The notes beneath the pieces were generated by a model. That model saw only the letters and a list, made by a program, of their open reading frames with translations. It did no database searches and was not told the origin of the DNA. A stretch of 64,000 nucleotides of DNA from Phytophthora vignae f. sp. vignae (lineage: Eukaryota; Oomycota; Peronosporomycetes; Peronosporales; Peronosporaceae). Numbering within the stretch: the stretch's first letter is position 1; every line of letters begins with the position of its first letter. This document shows, one piece after another, positions 54,421-64,000 of this stretch. The stretch is taken from positions 310,001-374,000 of the forward strand of contig JABJUM010000024.1 of the NCBI GenBank assembly GCA_016169955.1, written 5' to 3'. The translations under genes were made by a program, and so were the position numbers.

Positions 54421-56844
54421 ATGATGCCGCTCTCGACGCCGCTAGCGAGCGCTGCGGTAGGCCACGAGGACCACGAGACAGCCGACAACCCAGACATCTA
54501 CGGCACCTTCCACGGGCGCGTGGTGCGCGACGTGGGCGAGCGGCCGCGTGTGCCTGGCAAGCTCTGGCGCTCGGTGGGCGTGGCGGCGGTTCTGCTGCTT
54601 CTGGCGAGCTACATGCTGCTGCAGGGCCACTACGAGCCTGCTACCAGTCAGGTAGAACGTGTGGGCGAGGCGGAGAGCCCCATAGAATCGGTAGAACGCG
54701 TGGAGGAGGCCACTACGACGCTCAGTCACAAGACCAAGAAGGACAAGAAGCAGAGTGATGGTCTTTCCAAGCTCGAGAGCAAGTTCCTCAAGCGTGTGGA
54801 CACCACCGAGATCCGCAAGTACCACGGAGCCTACGCCAGCGTCCCCCACCCGGCGGGTAGCCACCAGGACTACAAGACGGCGCTCTTCACGGCCGAGCAG
54901 TTCGAGTCCTTCGGTATCAAGGCCGAGATCGTAGAGTACTACCCGCTGCTGTCGCTGCCGATCCACCGCCACTTGAGCATCCTGTCGCCCCCTGGAGCGG
55001 CTCGTGAGCTGAACTTGACGGAGGACTCGGTGCCTGGAGACTCGTGCACTAGCAACGAGGACGCCCTGCCCCCCTATCTGGGGTACTCGGACTCGGGCAA
55101 CGTCACGGCTTCGGTGGTGTACGTCAACTACGCACGGCCCGTGGATTTCCAGTGGCTCAAGGACAATAACGTCACGTTGGAAGGAAAGATCGCGCTCGTA
55201 CGCTATGGCGGCAACTTCCGCGGACTCAAGGTGATGCTGGCAGAGCAGCACGGCATGGCGGGCGTGCTTATCTACTCGGACCCGCTGGATGACGACTACG
55301 CGCAAGGACCGGTGTACCCGGACGGCCCGTGGCGCCCGGAAGGATCGTTCCAGCGTGGTTCGGTGCAGTACAACTCCATCTCAGGCGGTGATCCGCTCAC
55401 TCCCGGCTTCCCGTCACTGCCTGGTGAGCCGTACCTGAGCAAGGAAGAGTGCAAGACCATCCCGCATATCCCGACGCTGCCGCTTTCCTACGGCCAGGCT
55501 CGCTACATTCTCGAATCTTTGGGCGGCAAGAAGGCTCCTGAGGCGTGGCAGGGTGCGCTTGATCTTGGCAACGGCGCCTATTTTGTGGGTGACGACGAGG
55601 CCACGGTGCTGAATCTGGATGTTGCCATGGACAACAGCATCGGACCCATTTGGGACGTCATCGGTACCATTGAAGGCACGGAAGAACCTGATCAGATGGT
55701 GCTGATCGGCAACCACCGCGATGCTTGGGTGTGCGGAGCTGTCGACCCTTCGAGTGCCTCTGCAGTGATGCTGGAGATTGCGCGTGGACTCGGAGACTTG
55801 CTCAAGGATGGCTGGAAGCCTCGCCGTACACTCGTTATTGCTTCGTGGGATGGAGAAGAGATGGGCTTGCTGGGGAGTACGGAGTTTGCGGAGGACCACG
55901 CCGAGTTGCTCAAGAAGCAGGCGGTGGCTTACGTCAACGTGGACAACGTTGTTGGGCCCTTCGTGAGCACCGGCGGTACACCATCCATCGCAAAGTTCCT
56001 GCAGGATACTGCCCAGCTTATCCCAGGGAACCCGTTCCATGGCATTGATGTATCGGAAAGCCTCTACGAGCAGTGGGTGAGTCAGACAGCTATCCGGCGA
56101 TCGAGTCTCGCGGTTGGTGCTGACGATGGCACTCTGGCCCCGGACCACTTGATCCAGTTTTTGGGCTCGGGCACCGACTTCACGGCGTTCTACCAGCATC
56201 TGGGCATCATTTCAGCCAACCTCGGCTACACCGTCGGTAGTGCCATGTACGGTACGTACCACAGCACTATGGACAGCATCCCGTACATGGAAACCGTGGG
56301 TGACCCGCACTATGGTACGCACACCACAATGGCGAAGTGGTGGGGGCTGATCACTCTGCGTTTAGTGGACAATGAGATTGTTCCTTTCGACTTCTCTACG
56401 TACGGTCTGGTGATGAAGGAAGACCTGGCTGGATACGAGAAAATCGTGGGAGAAATGGGCCGCGTCGTCGACTACTCTGCGCTCCACGAGGCAATTGAAA
56501 AGTTCACCACCAACGCCGAAGTTTTCCAGGCCCGAGTGGCTGGATTTTCAGAAAAGGCTGCGAAAAAGAAAGAGAGCCACAAGAGCGAGGCGGAGCGTCA
56601 CTTCTTGAACGAGAAGCTCGTGAGTCTCGAGCGATACCTGCTCTCGGACGCTGGATTGCCGCACCGACCGTGGTTTAAGCACATGATCTTCGGACCGGGA
56701 TTCTACGAGGGCTATAAGGGAGCTGCTTTCCCGGGTATCTCCGACTGCATCGTGTTTGAGGACGACGATGCAACTATCCAAGCGCACGTCAACGATGTCG
56801 CTGCTGTCATCAACACCGCAGCAGCTTATCTGATGTCCGCTTAA
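54421..56844 (+). CDS. M28 metallopeptidase, GCPII/PSMA-like, copy D (intact, 807 aa)
   Basis: The only copy without a lesion. It is a type II membrane zinc carboxypeptidase: short cytoplasmic tail with DIYGTF, signal anchor near residues 58-75 (VGVAAVLLLLASYMLLQG), charged stalk (KKDKKQ), PA domain, M28 domain, and a C-terminal transferrin-receptor-like dimerisation domain (GLPHRPWFKHMIFGPGFYEGY). The active site can be placed residue by residue: zinc ligands H432, D442, E480, D508 and H614 and the general base E479. Their spacing (10, 37, 1, 28, 106) is almost that of human GCPII (10, 37, 1, 28, 100). The peptide substrate is not predictable. It is a single exon, and is followed 144 bp away by a convergent RXLR effector gene. 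The start was chosen at the first of two adjacent ATGs. Confidence 0.94.
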   Translation: MMPLSTPLASAAVGHEDHETADNPDIYGTFHGRVVRDVGERPRVPGKLWRSVGVAAVLLLLASYMLLQGHYEPATSQVERVGEAESPIESVERVEEATTTLSHKTKKDKKQSDGLSKLESKFLKRVDTTEIRKYHGAYASVPHPAGSHQDYKTALFTAEQFESFGIKAEIVEYYPLLSLPIHRHLSILSPPGAARELNLTEDSVPGDSCTSNEDALPPYLGYSDSGNVTASVVYVNYARPVDFQWLKDNNVTLEGKIALVRYGGNFRGLKVMLAEQHGMAGVLIYSDPLDDDYAQGPVYPDGPWRPEGSFQRGSVQYNSISGGDPLTPGFPSLPGEPYLSKEECKTIPHIPTLPLSYGQARYILESLGGKKAPEAWQGALDLGNGAYFVGDDEATVLNLDVAMDNSIGPIWDVIGTIEGTEEPDQMVLIGNHRDAWVCGAVDPSSASAVMLEIARGLGDLLKDGWKPRRTLVIASWDGEEMGLLGSTEFAEDHAELLKKQAVAYVNVDNVVGPFVSTGGTPSIAKFLQDTAQLIPGNPFHGIDVSESLYEQWVSQTAIRRSSLAVGADDGTLAPDHLIQFLGSGTDFTAFYQHLGIISANLGYTVGSAMYGTYHSTMDSIPYMETVGDPHYGTHTTMAKWWGLITLRLVDNEIVPFDFSTYGLVMKEDLAGYEKIVGEMGRVVDYSALHEAIEKFTTNAEVFQARVAGFSEKAAKKKESHKSEAERHFLNEKLVSLERYLLSDAGLPHRPWFKHMIFGPGFYEGYKGAAFPGISDCIVFEDDDATIQAHVNDVAAVINTAAAYLMSA

Positions 56845-56988
56845 ATGTTACCAAGCGTGGGGGTGAGAGTGCAACCGAAGTAGATGCATTTTTGTATCTA
56901 ATGCACGGATCAAGCAGAAAATTGCTCGAACTAACCAAAACATGTTAACCAAGTTTCTCCGCTTCTGGGTTGTGCCAAGCTTCAGATG

Positions 56989-57720
56989 CTAAACGTCTTT
57001 CAGCACATTCAAGTAGTCTTCGTAGAACCGGTAGTTCGTGTGCTGCTTCAACGCGTTTCCTTCCCGTCCGCCTAGCCCCAGCGCCAATCTGGCGTACTCG
57101 TCTTCTCTCTTGTTGATCCCCAACGCGACAGCTCTGGCCGTCAGTTCTGCAGCTGTGGGCTCGGGATGAACCAGCGGAGGTTTGCCACCAGCCTTCCACC
57201 TCGCAATCGCGACATCATCGTAAATCTTCACGTACGCCAAATAGTCCGCAAACTTTCTGGTCTCCATGACGTCGTCGAGCTGGTGTTCACGGACTTTACG
57301 CATCCCCAACATGCCCCACGCATCGAATGAAGTGACGTCCTTTTCAGCCCACTTCTCAAATTTAGCGAGTTTTTCTTCCTGAGTCATCTTGACGTACTTG
57401 TATTTCCCGTTGGACTTGCGGGCAAGTTTTGGGATCGCGTTCAGCACCAATTCCTTCTTCAAAACCTCTTCGGGCGCGTCTTTCGGGATCGTGAGCTGCA
57501 CTTTGCCTCCTTTCCTTGTAAGAAACTTGCGCAGTCTGGACGTTAAATCGCCCCAAGCTCGCTCCTCATCGCCATTTGTACCGACCCGCAACGATCTTCC
57601 ACCGACGAGTTCTCGACCAGTCAAGCCCGTCTTGATTTGACCTGCTTCTGCCGCCGATAGAGTGCCAGCGCTGGCGAAGAGGGCGACAACCGCCACGAGT
57701 ATCGCTTGACGGAAGCGCAT
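56989..57720 (-). CDS. Secreted RXLR-EER effector, intact (243 aa)
   Basis: The textbook member of the family: signal peptide residues 1-23 (AILVAVVALFASAGTLSA), RSLR at 42-45 and DEER at 51-54. The first copy of the terminal motif has diverged (ARKSNGKYKYV); the WY-like core is TSFDAWGMLGMRKVREHQ with F..Y..Y; the second motif is intact (LGLGGREGNALKQHTNYRFY). The start at 57720 opens the signal peptide. It is single exon and tail to tail with M28 copy D. The host target is unknown. Compared with the 21997-22728 effector, the region around 63-100 is different, so they are old paralogs. Confidence 0.92.
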   Translation of the reverse strand: MRFRQAILVAVVALFASAGTLSAAEAGQIKTGLTGRELVGGRSLRVGTNGDEERAWGDLTSRLRKFLTRKGGKVQLTIPKDAPEEVLKKELVLNAIPKLARKSNGKYKYVKMTQEEKLAKFEKWAEKDVTSFDAWGMLGMRKVREHQLDDVMETRKFADYLAYVKIYDDVAIARWKAGGKPPLVHPEPTAAELTARAVALGINKREDEYARLALGLGGREGNALKQHTNYRFYEDYLNVLKDV

Positions 57721-58030
57721 CGAGAAGAATAATGCGCAATTCGAGACAAGTTTTAGACTGCGAACAGCGCCGGATCAAGGCTGCTCCGGTACCTGCTGCT
57801 TACGCCGTCCCATCGTTGGAGCGGATCGTCGGATGGAATCACCAAGGTGGCCGAATGTAATTATGATAGTGGCTAGACGGACAGAACATTGATTACGTTC
57901 TGTCCTTGGTTCTGTCTTTCATACTTCTCCGGTCCGGAAAAGAATTAACAGTTAGGTTTTTCTAATAAAACCTCTCTTTATTTTATTGGATAAAAATAAT
58001 AGCGACTACGATGTACGACCAGCGCTAATA

Positions 58031-59781
58031 CCGAATTTCCTTTGTAATAGGGCACCCTCATTACTACGAGGTTATAAAAGTTGCAATGATTTGAAAAACA
58101 CCGAAGTGCAACAGTACAAAAAATACATTGTATCAGTGTGACTCTAGCCCAAAATCGTTGCCAACCTCTTCTGCAATGTCAAGTCGCTCTAGCTTCTGGA
58201 CTAAGGCTGCAATTTTGCTTTCCTGCACCAGACGACTCTCCACTGGAAACTCCCGCTTGTCAGTTGGTATCGCGAGCTTGCGGAAGCCGCTAGCTAGCGT
58301 GTCACTGGACAGATTATCCCATGCATTGGTTAGCCACGCAATCAATGTGGCGCGCGACGGCGCCTCTAGCTTAAACTTGTCGGTCGATCCACTTTCCTGA
58401 TGCGCCCTCAATTGACTCTGCAGGTGCTCCACCCAAAGCGCCCTCAATTCCAGCTTGAATGGCTTCATCCATGCGATGTCTGCTGGCTGACACGACGCCG
58501 TGTAACCGGGAGGAATTCCCATAAGTACCACATTGATACTAGCGGCGTATTGCACCACATCAGGGGTCCAGTGCCCGCTAAAATCATCCCAGAGGAGAAG
58601 TATTTTCTCTCCTAAGCTGTCTCGTGACGCAAAATGGTACCGTAAAAACTTGATCGACAGTCCTCCATTCCACCACCCTTTTGCGTTGCAATAAATTTGC
58701 ACGTCATGCTTCTCCATTAAGGGGGACACCTTTTTCCATAAATCGCGCCCAAATCCATTTTGTTCCTTGTGGTTGAATTCTTCAGTTTCGGGTACTTTTG
58801 ATCCGGGTTGCTTAAAAACAGCAAAAGGAGTGCGGTGATTTCCATGCATGTCGGCTAGCAGCATGACTGTCATCCTTTTTTTTCTCGGCACCAGCATTAT
58901 GAATCCAAACCGTGCGAGTTCCTTTTGAATCGTAAGTACGAGACGGCAGGTACTCATAATTCATAGCCGTCTGGTCGGTATTGTAAACTTCCACAATTTC
59001 TTCCTCCTCAATAGTTTGAAGGACCTTCAGCCGAAAATTCTTTGCAACCTGATCTGAATCCGCAGGAGTGTTTTGACCGATACGGGTTTTACAGCGCAAT
59101 GAAAGTCTGTATTTAGACAGAAATCGCTTTCTCCAACTTTCAGAGGCTGAAAAGCTACCCGTCGGAATCTCGGCATCCTCTGCAACTTCTTTCGCGCGGC
59201 ACTCGAGCATGAAAGGCGACACAGGAACCCCCTCGCGTCGGAGATCACGAACCCAGTGAGCAATCTGCTCTTCGTCTTCGTCAGCGAGCACCGTTGCGAG
59301 TCCACTCTCTCGGTTTTTCCGCAGATTACCATCTCCATTTTCAACCGCACTCTTAATAACTGGTCCTTTTCCAATCCACTTGTATATTTGGCGCTTCTTC
59401 GACTTGCGCTTAGCCTCTGTCAGACCTGGATAAAACTGCGTGACCGTAGCGTCCATCCCGTTGATCTTGTAGAACTCAATGACATGGGCCTTCTTGTCGT
59501 TGCTCACGCTCTCGCGCTGGAATTGCGTCTTCTTCCTGCTGACGCCCTTGATGCTGGTCCGGCCCTTGGGCGGCTTCTTTGCTGGCGCCATTTTAGGCAA
59601 TGAGTTGGTGTGGCGGAGGAAGTCTCTTACTGACCAGTCTTTTAAAGAGCCAGAAGCTCCATGTTTATACACATGCGCCCTTTGACAAAGGATTATCCTA
59701 GTCGTACAAGCTCGGATTTCTACTGGCTAATCACCTTATCTTAGGATCTGTCAGGGGTGTCCTATTACAAAGGAAATTCGG
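58031..59781 (-). mobile_element. pogo-like (Tc1/mariner superfamily) transposon, 1.75 kb
   Basis: About 27-bp terminal inverted repeats beginning CCGAATTTCCTTTGTAATAG, with one mismatch, flanked by TA (58029-58030 and 59782-59783). One transposase gene on the minus strand fills the element. Confidence 0.85.
58133..59591 (-). pseudogene. pogo-like DDE transposase with a homopolymer frameshift
   Basis: From ATG 59591 (MAPAKKPPKGRTS): a helix-turn-helix region (HVIEFYKINGMDATVTQFY, then KKRQIYKWI), a second CENP-B/Tc5-like DNA-binding block (EEQIAHWVRDLRREGVPVS, SWRKRFLSKYRLSLR), and the DDE_1 catalytic domain with D in VYNTDQTAMNY, D in LLLWDDFSGHW and D in PADIAWMKPFK, that is a DDD triad. 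The N- and C-terminal halves lie in different frames, separated at a run of eight A (minus strand, near 58875-58882). Seven A would join them. It is otherwise free of stops, so a one-base slip or a sequencing error is the only lesion. Confidence 0.85.
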
Positions 59782-59782
59782 T

Positions 59783-60107
59783 ATGAAGGTGTCGACACAA
59801 CAAAAGGAGCCAGCCCCTATCGGCACAACAAAACGAGCCAGCAACACGATAATGGGGCGGGCCAAGGGCACCGTCGACATCCCTGAGGAAACGCGGCAAG
59901 CCATCGCGCTGTTCCTCGCTGAGCGGTCTGTGGGCGGCCGCTTGAAGCGTGGGGCAGCGTCGACACGCTTGACCACTGTTTCCTGACCCTTCAAAACGTC
60001 ATGGAAACAGTGATCAAGCACCACGGACACAACGACTACAAGCTCTCGCACTACAAGCAGCGGCGTGGACTCTCGTCAAGTCCATCTCCGACAGCGCTGA
60101 CATGTGA
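59783..60107 (+). pseudogene. Tc1/mariner transposase remnant: N-terminus joined to C-terminus
   Basis: AKGTVDIPEETRQAIALFLA, then GGRLKRGAA, looks like the N-terminal helix-turn-helix of an oomycete Tc1/mariner transposase. About ten codons on, in another frame, comes LDHCFLTLQNVMETV and HGHNDYKLSHY, which resembles the extreme C-terminus of such enzymes. The whole DDE domain is missing, so an internal deletion produced a non-autonomous derivative. Confidence 0.6.
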
Positions 60108-60627
60108 ACCAGCTGCGGTAGAAAGTGGGATTCACCATCTTTTGTGTGGAGCACTTCAGTTTCTCTAATTCATAGTACATCATCTGATAAATCATAGCTC
60201 TAACATTGAGGCTTGTTCTATTGGCTGAAATCAATGGGATTCGAACACTGATTTGTCGCATATCAATCTAACCAGCAAAAAACCTCGTGGTTCCGATTGC
60301 TAAAACAACCGAAAGGGAGGGCTATTTTAACGAAACTGTGGGGCTGTATGGAACAACTGTTTAAAGTACTTTAGAATGATTATTTTAGTTTTGCGTAATT
60401 CCAACTAGCAACGACACAGCGAAAAAAACCTTAGAGGGGTCGTGGATACCTCCATTGCGAGCGTGGTAGTTAGATACTGCGTCGTGTTAAGCGCTCGTAA
60501 AAAATATACCTGGAAAGCCCGCACTTAGAGCTTTCGAATGCAGGTTTCGCAGCATCAATACAGTCATTACTTTTTCAGATATGCATTGGTATGTGAACTG
60601 TTAATTCTTTTCCGGACCGGAGAAGTA

Positions 60628-63308
60628 CAGAACAGTGCACAGAACATTACCTGTATTAGCTTATCAAATACCTTGTAAAACTTATCACACACCTCCAAAG
60701 CAAATCGCAAGTGAATCTATCGCCTTCGTATTATTGGGGCTACTGTAGTTCCCGTTTTGCAGCACAATGGACAGTATTGGGGCACGTGTCCAGCGGCGCT
60801 GCACTGCACTGCACTGCACTGCGTAGTATGAGTGAAGCTGGCTCCGCCCCGCTCGCTTGGGCGTCCTGGAACTGGTCGTGGGTGGTGCGGCCTTGGTGAA
60901 GAATGCTCGGGGTCGCCATCCCCGCAGCCACGGGGCACTTGGAGCGTGTATCAGCCCAACTACGTGTAGCTTCGTTGTGGCATGATGCAACCGGAAAAGT
61001 GGTCCCTTTAACGTGGAGTCAACCAGGTCTAGTTATCGTGGGATGCCGGATCTGTACGTAGCAATAAGATGTCCACTAACTAGTTAATCAACTTTTCTTC
61101 TTCTTCTGTACGTAGCAATAAGTAAACGGCCAACACAACTAGACATACGAAGGCAAATTCATTGTAGGCTTATTGATGTTTCTATCTGCAGTACCATTCG
61201 TCGGCCTTCATGGGCAATTAGTCGTTCACAACCACCACGGCTTTTGCTAAAGCTGCTTCGACATGATGAAACTCGAGGGCAAGAGCGTGGGCTACCACAC
61301 CAAGGACATAATGCCTTACAATCATTATAATAGAGTTGCCTGATCTCCCGCTACGCCAGGTATGCAAGCGCGTGCAGGTTCTCTGCGTTTACGTGTTTAG
61401 TGCTCTGAGGTGTTACTGTAGATGGTTTGCGTCTGCATCTATGAGTAACCCGGCTTTATAAACTTCACCACACGGAAGGTGCTCAATTTGTAAGAATGAA
61501 ACCAACGAGCCGTACCTCTGAAGTTTGGTGTGATGCCGGCGGACCCTAACAGACACAGCTCAGCATGAAGATATTGCGCGCACCATGACAACACATCACG
61601 GCCCAAACCAAACCTATCTGACCGCAGTGACGTTGGCGACACGAAGTTGTTGCTCTCCAAGAGGGGTTCCGGGAAGGCCCGAGTCGCACTCTACTTGACT
61701 TGCAAGAGGAGAGCCAACTCATACCTACACCAGATACGTTGTCTCGCATGTTGCGCTCATTGGCGCCCACAGCCTTCATGGCCTGATCTATCCATGCCAC
61801 GACGACGAAGATGTCGTGAGGCTAAAAAGCTAATCGGGGCCGACGTCCGCTGCACTGTCGAGTCGATGCTGATCTCGCTGGTACAACCGAAAGATGGGGT
61901 ATTCGAAGTGCTGCGCCTTCATAGCACGTAACTTGCTTCGGCTGTGTGAATACATGGAACCTAAAGGACCGGCCATTACATAACGTGAGTTTGATCTATT
62001 TAAGCTTTGGTCACTCCGGCCTCAACGTTTGTGTCTACCAAAGCTTGATGATGAGATCTAGGTAGCTGTATGGGTTAGACCGAGTTACAGTTAGGGCCCG
62101 GTAGTATTGGTTGCGAGCAGCTACACAAGTTTGCTGCGGTGGAGCGACGTAAAGCCCTTTCGGACGAATTGCGCTGGCCAAGTTGAAGCGCCCAAGCCTC
62201 CTTACTTTGATATTAAGACTCTACAAATTTATGTCGCCTATACCGAAACGCTCCGACGTGTGCATCGCTCATTTTAGAATTCGACGCCCACGAAGCTCAA
62301 TGCAAGAATGGCGCTGACACACGTACAGGTTTTAACGAATGAACGAATGATGTAAACGATGTTGCTGTCTGTAATGACTGACGCTCGCGTATGCATGCTG
62401 GTGTACAGGGTGAGCTGCTGTTGAACCTGTCTGACGGGCTCTGGCTTGTGTCAGGGTGCGTGTAAGCCGCTGGCGCTTCACTTTCTGCAGTGCCAGACCA
62501 ACGGCAGCGCTCTCAGTGCCTAGTTGTGCGTCAGGTGCTGTGCTCCTGCGGCTGCGCTTGACGTACCGGTCCCGGAAACCTTCATCCACGAGGGGCATTC
62601 CATGCGAGTTCATGCCGGCGGAACCTGTGCATCAAGCGCGACGCCAGGGAGTTGATTGCCGAGGCCAAGGACGAGTTTGTCGACGTGGGCAGAAGCGTTA
62701 CTGTCTGGTTCGATTCCTACTCGATGAAGTCTACGTCGACTTCTTGCTCCTGCCGTCAGCAACGGAGACCTGCACCGCGGCGACTCCGTGGAGAAGACGC
62801 GGGCGACGAGTAAGGTCATCGGTAGGGTACGACAGCTCCAACACAAAAGGTGGTCGTACACCTTTACTATTGTTGAGGAAGAATATCGGCCATTCGCAGT
62901 AATAGCGGCATGAAGCTGCGGTGATCTCGGATGTAAAAGTAAATATACGTGTGTTAGCCTCCAGTGCGCTTTTGATGTAAACGCTTCTTACTGAATTCAG
63001 TCATAAGCACTTCTGCGCGACTGGATCCGGTCGCTAGCAGCTTAAATTCCTTTGTCGGTGGCGGTTGCCCAAGCGCATGAAACTTACTGCACTGTTAGCT
63101 TTAAGATCACGATGTTTATAATCAACGCGAGCTTCATCAGTGTGCATGGCGTGGTGAAGCAAACAACGCTATTGTTTGAGCACTATGAGCGAGTTGTTGG
63201 CAAGTATGTTCATCCATGGCACTTCGTACTTTTAGTGCTGGATCCAATAGACCGTTCTGTCCAACGTTCTGTCCGGCTATGACAGAACATTGTACAGAAC
63301 ACTGATTG
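60628..63308. other. Long gene-poor stretch with scattered repeats
   Basis: No intact gene was found. Contents: a short effector-like remnant (61262-61341), a direct repeat of tgtacgtagcaataag (near 61053 and 61108), a short tandem of gcactgcact near 60800, and ORFs without motifs (for example 62456-62902). A TTCGATTCC near 62708 does not form a tRNA arm. Confidence 0.4.
61262..61341 (+). pseudogene. Possible effector C-terminal remnant
   Basis: MKLEGKSVGYHTKDIMPYNH resembles the family's terminal motif (GLEGKAL..H...Y.FYN.Y) and ends at a stop. It is short and weak. Confidence 0.35.
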
Positions 63309-63355
63309 TGTTCTGTCCGTCTAGCCACAGCCATGTAATTATTGGCCAGCCAACC

Positions 63356-63817
63356 TACAGTCGTCGTAGTATCCTAACTAATATCTTCTAGCCATGACCA
63401 TCGAGTGCCGACTGCATTCCTTCGCGCACAAACGTCGACTCACCTCTACGAAGCGCTTTCCCGCCTTGTGTAGGTTATGCATATAGAGATCTCGATGAGT
63501 CTCGCCGCGTCCGGGGATTAGCTCATGTACAGTCCAGCTGTACATTCATACGTCGTATCGCGCGATGGTACAAAAGAACACACGCGTGCATGTACGAACA
63601 CTCGAATAGCCATCCAAATCTTGTTGTCTAATAAGTAGATGGCGATAAAGATAGCTATCCCTGCAGCGCAACTGTAGCAGCTAACGGCATGTTGACGTCG
63701 GCTTTCAAAGACTTACAAGTTGTATTTTTAGCGGTGAAGTTTGACGCCATCACTCATTAAAAAGGAAGTGCGTTCTCAACAAGCCACCTCTCTGTCGAAC
63801 CGCGCCACGCAGCGACA
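63356..63817. other. Upstream flank of the last gene
   Basis: Likely promoter and leader of the gene starting at 63818; no motif was assigned. Confidence 0.35.
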
Positions 63818-64000
63818 ATGTGGACTTCTGTCACGCAGGACCAAATTGACAGCCTAGCCGTCGAGGCCTTCTTGCCGGTGGTGCTGCTGCTGAACTACAC
63901 GCTGCTGATGTACCTGGCAGCGTTCTACTGGACGCGGCGACGAGAGCGGCGAGTTGCTTTACTGTTGTTTGTCGGTACTCTGGGTACCGTCGCAGGTATC
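63818..64000 (+). CDS. Start of a membrane-protein gene (partial, 61 codons)
   Basis: From ATG 63818 the frame stays open to the window edge. It shows a hydrophobic segment around residues 16-36 (AFLPVVLLLNYTLLMYLAAF), a positively charged turn (WTRRRERR) and the start of a second one (VALLLFVGTLGTVAGI). This fits a multipass membrane protein, but the family cannot be named from this part. It was chosen because the ATG sits in a purine-rich context after a gene-free stretch and the frame has no stop. Confidence 0.6.
   Translation, partial: MWTSVTQDQIDSLAVEAFLPVVLLLNYTLLMYLAAFYWTRRRERRVALLLFVGTLGTVAGI

Larger units (their letters stand above)
57924..60625 (+). mobile_element. Internally deleted Tc1/mariner element with a pogo-like insertion
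   Basis: Perfect 30-bp inverted repeats (57924-57953 and 60596-60625, beginning CTTCTCCGGTCCGG) are flanked by TA (57922-57923 and 60626-60627). Without the nested pogo-like element it is only about 950 bp and keeps just the two ends of a transposase gene. Similar GTTCTGT sequences just outside both TIRs suggest that the true ends may lie up to about 40 bp further out. Confidence 0.75.
57844..63353. mobile_element. Outer inverted-repeat pair enclosing nested transposons
   Basis: GTGGCTAGACGGACAGAACA occurs near 57869-57888 and in inverted orientation near 63306-63328. Imperfect similarity extends about 25 bp further out on both sides (AATTA, GTGGCC/CTGGCC). Both ends, and also 60626-60652, carry several copies of ACAGAAC/GTTCTGT. 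This may be the termini of a larger element that took up the nested transposons. It may also be two separate copies of one small element. No transposase of its own is visible. Confidence 0.4.

Noticed and set aside
54442..55305. 287-codon minus-strand ORF opposite M28 copy D
   Set aside because: It is antisense to conserved peptidase motifs; the Val/Arg/His-rich shadow has no motif of its own.
62690..62730. tRNA-like TTCGATTCC
   Set aside because: The flanking bases do not form a T-arm stem and no acceptor or anticodon arm was found.
1..64000. CRISPR array, bacterial operons, rRNA genes
   Set aside because: No regularly spaced direct repeats, no rRNA-like sequence, and spliced genes throughout: this is eukaryotic nuclear DNA.

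Overview
The window looks like nuclear DNA of a plant-pathogenic oomycete, most likely Phytophthora. It holds spliced genes with short introns, several secreted RXLR effector genes (RSLR followed by an acidic/EER stretch), GC-rich single-copy genes in tight gene islands, and AT-richer, transposon-filled stretches between them. I did no database search; functions rest on motifs and on comparing copies within the window.

Layout. 1-5060: an intact LTR-retrotransposon gag (minus) and a complete Tc1/mariner element with an intact spliced transposase. 5455-19212: a gene island with a hypothetical protein, a VPS9-domain Rab5 GEF, EMC5 (four small exons), M28 peptidase copy A, a phytanoyl-CoA dioxygenase-like protein, a serine-rich unknown protein, an RXLR pseudogene and a spliced 4-coumarate/acyl-CoA ligase. 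19439-29309: M28 copies B and C (both broken) and a fragment, with one intact and one decayed effector, plus small MITEs. 29908-36407: nested transposons (Harbinger-like ends, then piggyBac, then a solo LTR). 37109-44194: an intact effector and a complete chromovirus (Ty3/gypsy with a chromodomain) with identical LTRs. 45478-51615: effector remnants, a captured P4-ATPase fragment, a hAT element, a solo LTR and a MITE. 52160-57720: a second gene island with a Pex14N-SDR fusion, TIM22, the intact M28 copy D and an intact effector. 57844-63353: another nest (pogo-like inside a deleted Tc1/mariner, inside imperfect outer repeats). 63818-64000: the start of a membrane-protein gene.

Two gene families dominate: membrane-anchored M28 metallopeptidases (GCPII/PSMA-like; four near-complete copies and one fragment) and one RXLR effector family (three intact, seven decayed). 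In three places they occur as a convergent pair, peptidase (+) then effector (-), about 145-240 bp apart tail to tail. This suggests that the pair duplicated as a unit and then went through birth and death.

The most unusual signals are a canonical -1 frameshift cassette (UUUAAAC, 6-nt spacer, 11-bp stem, possible pseudoknot) at the chromovirus gag-pol junction, and a Pex14 N-terminal domain fused to a short-chain dehydrogenase whose catalytic Tyr is replaced by Phe.
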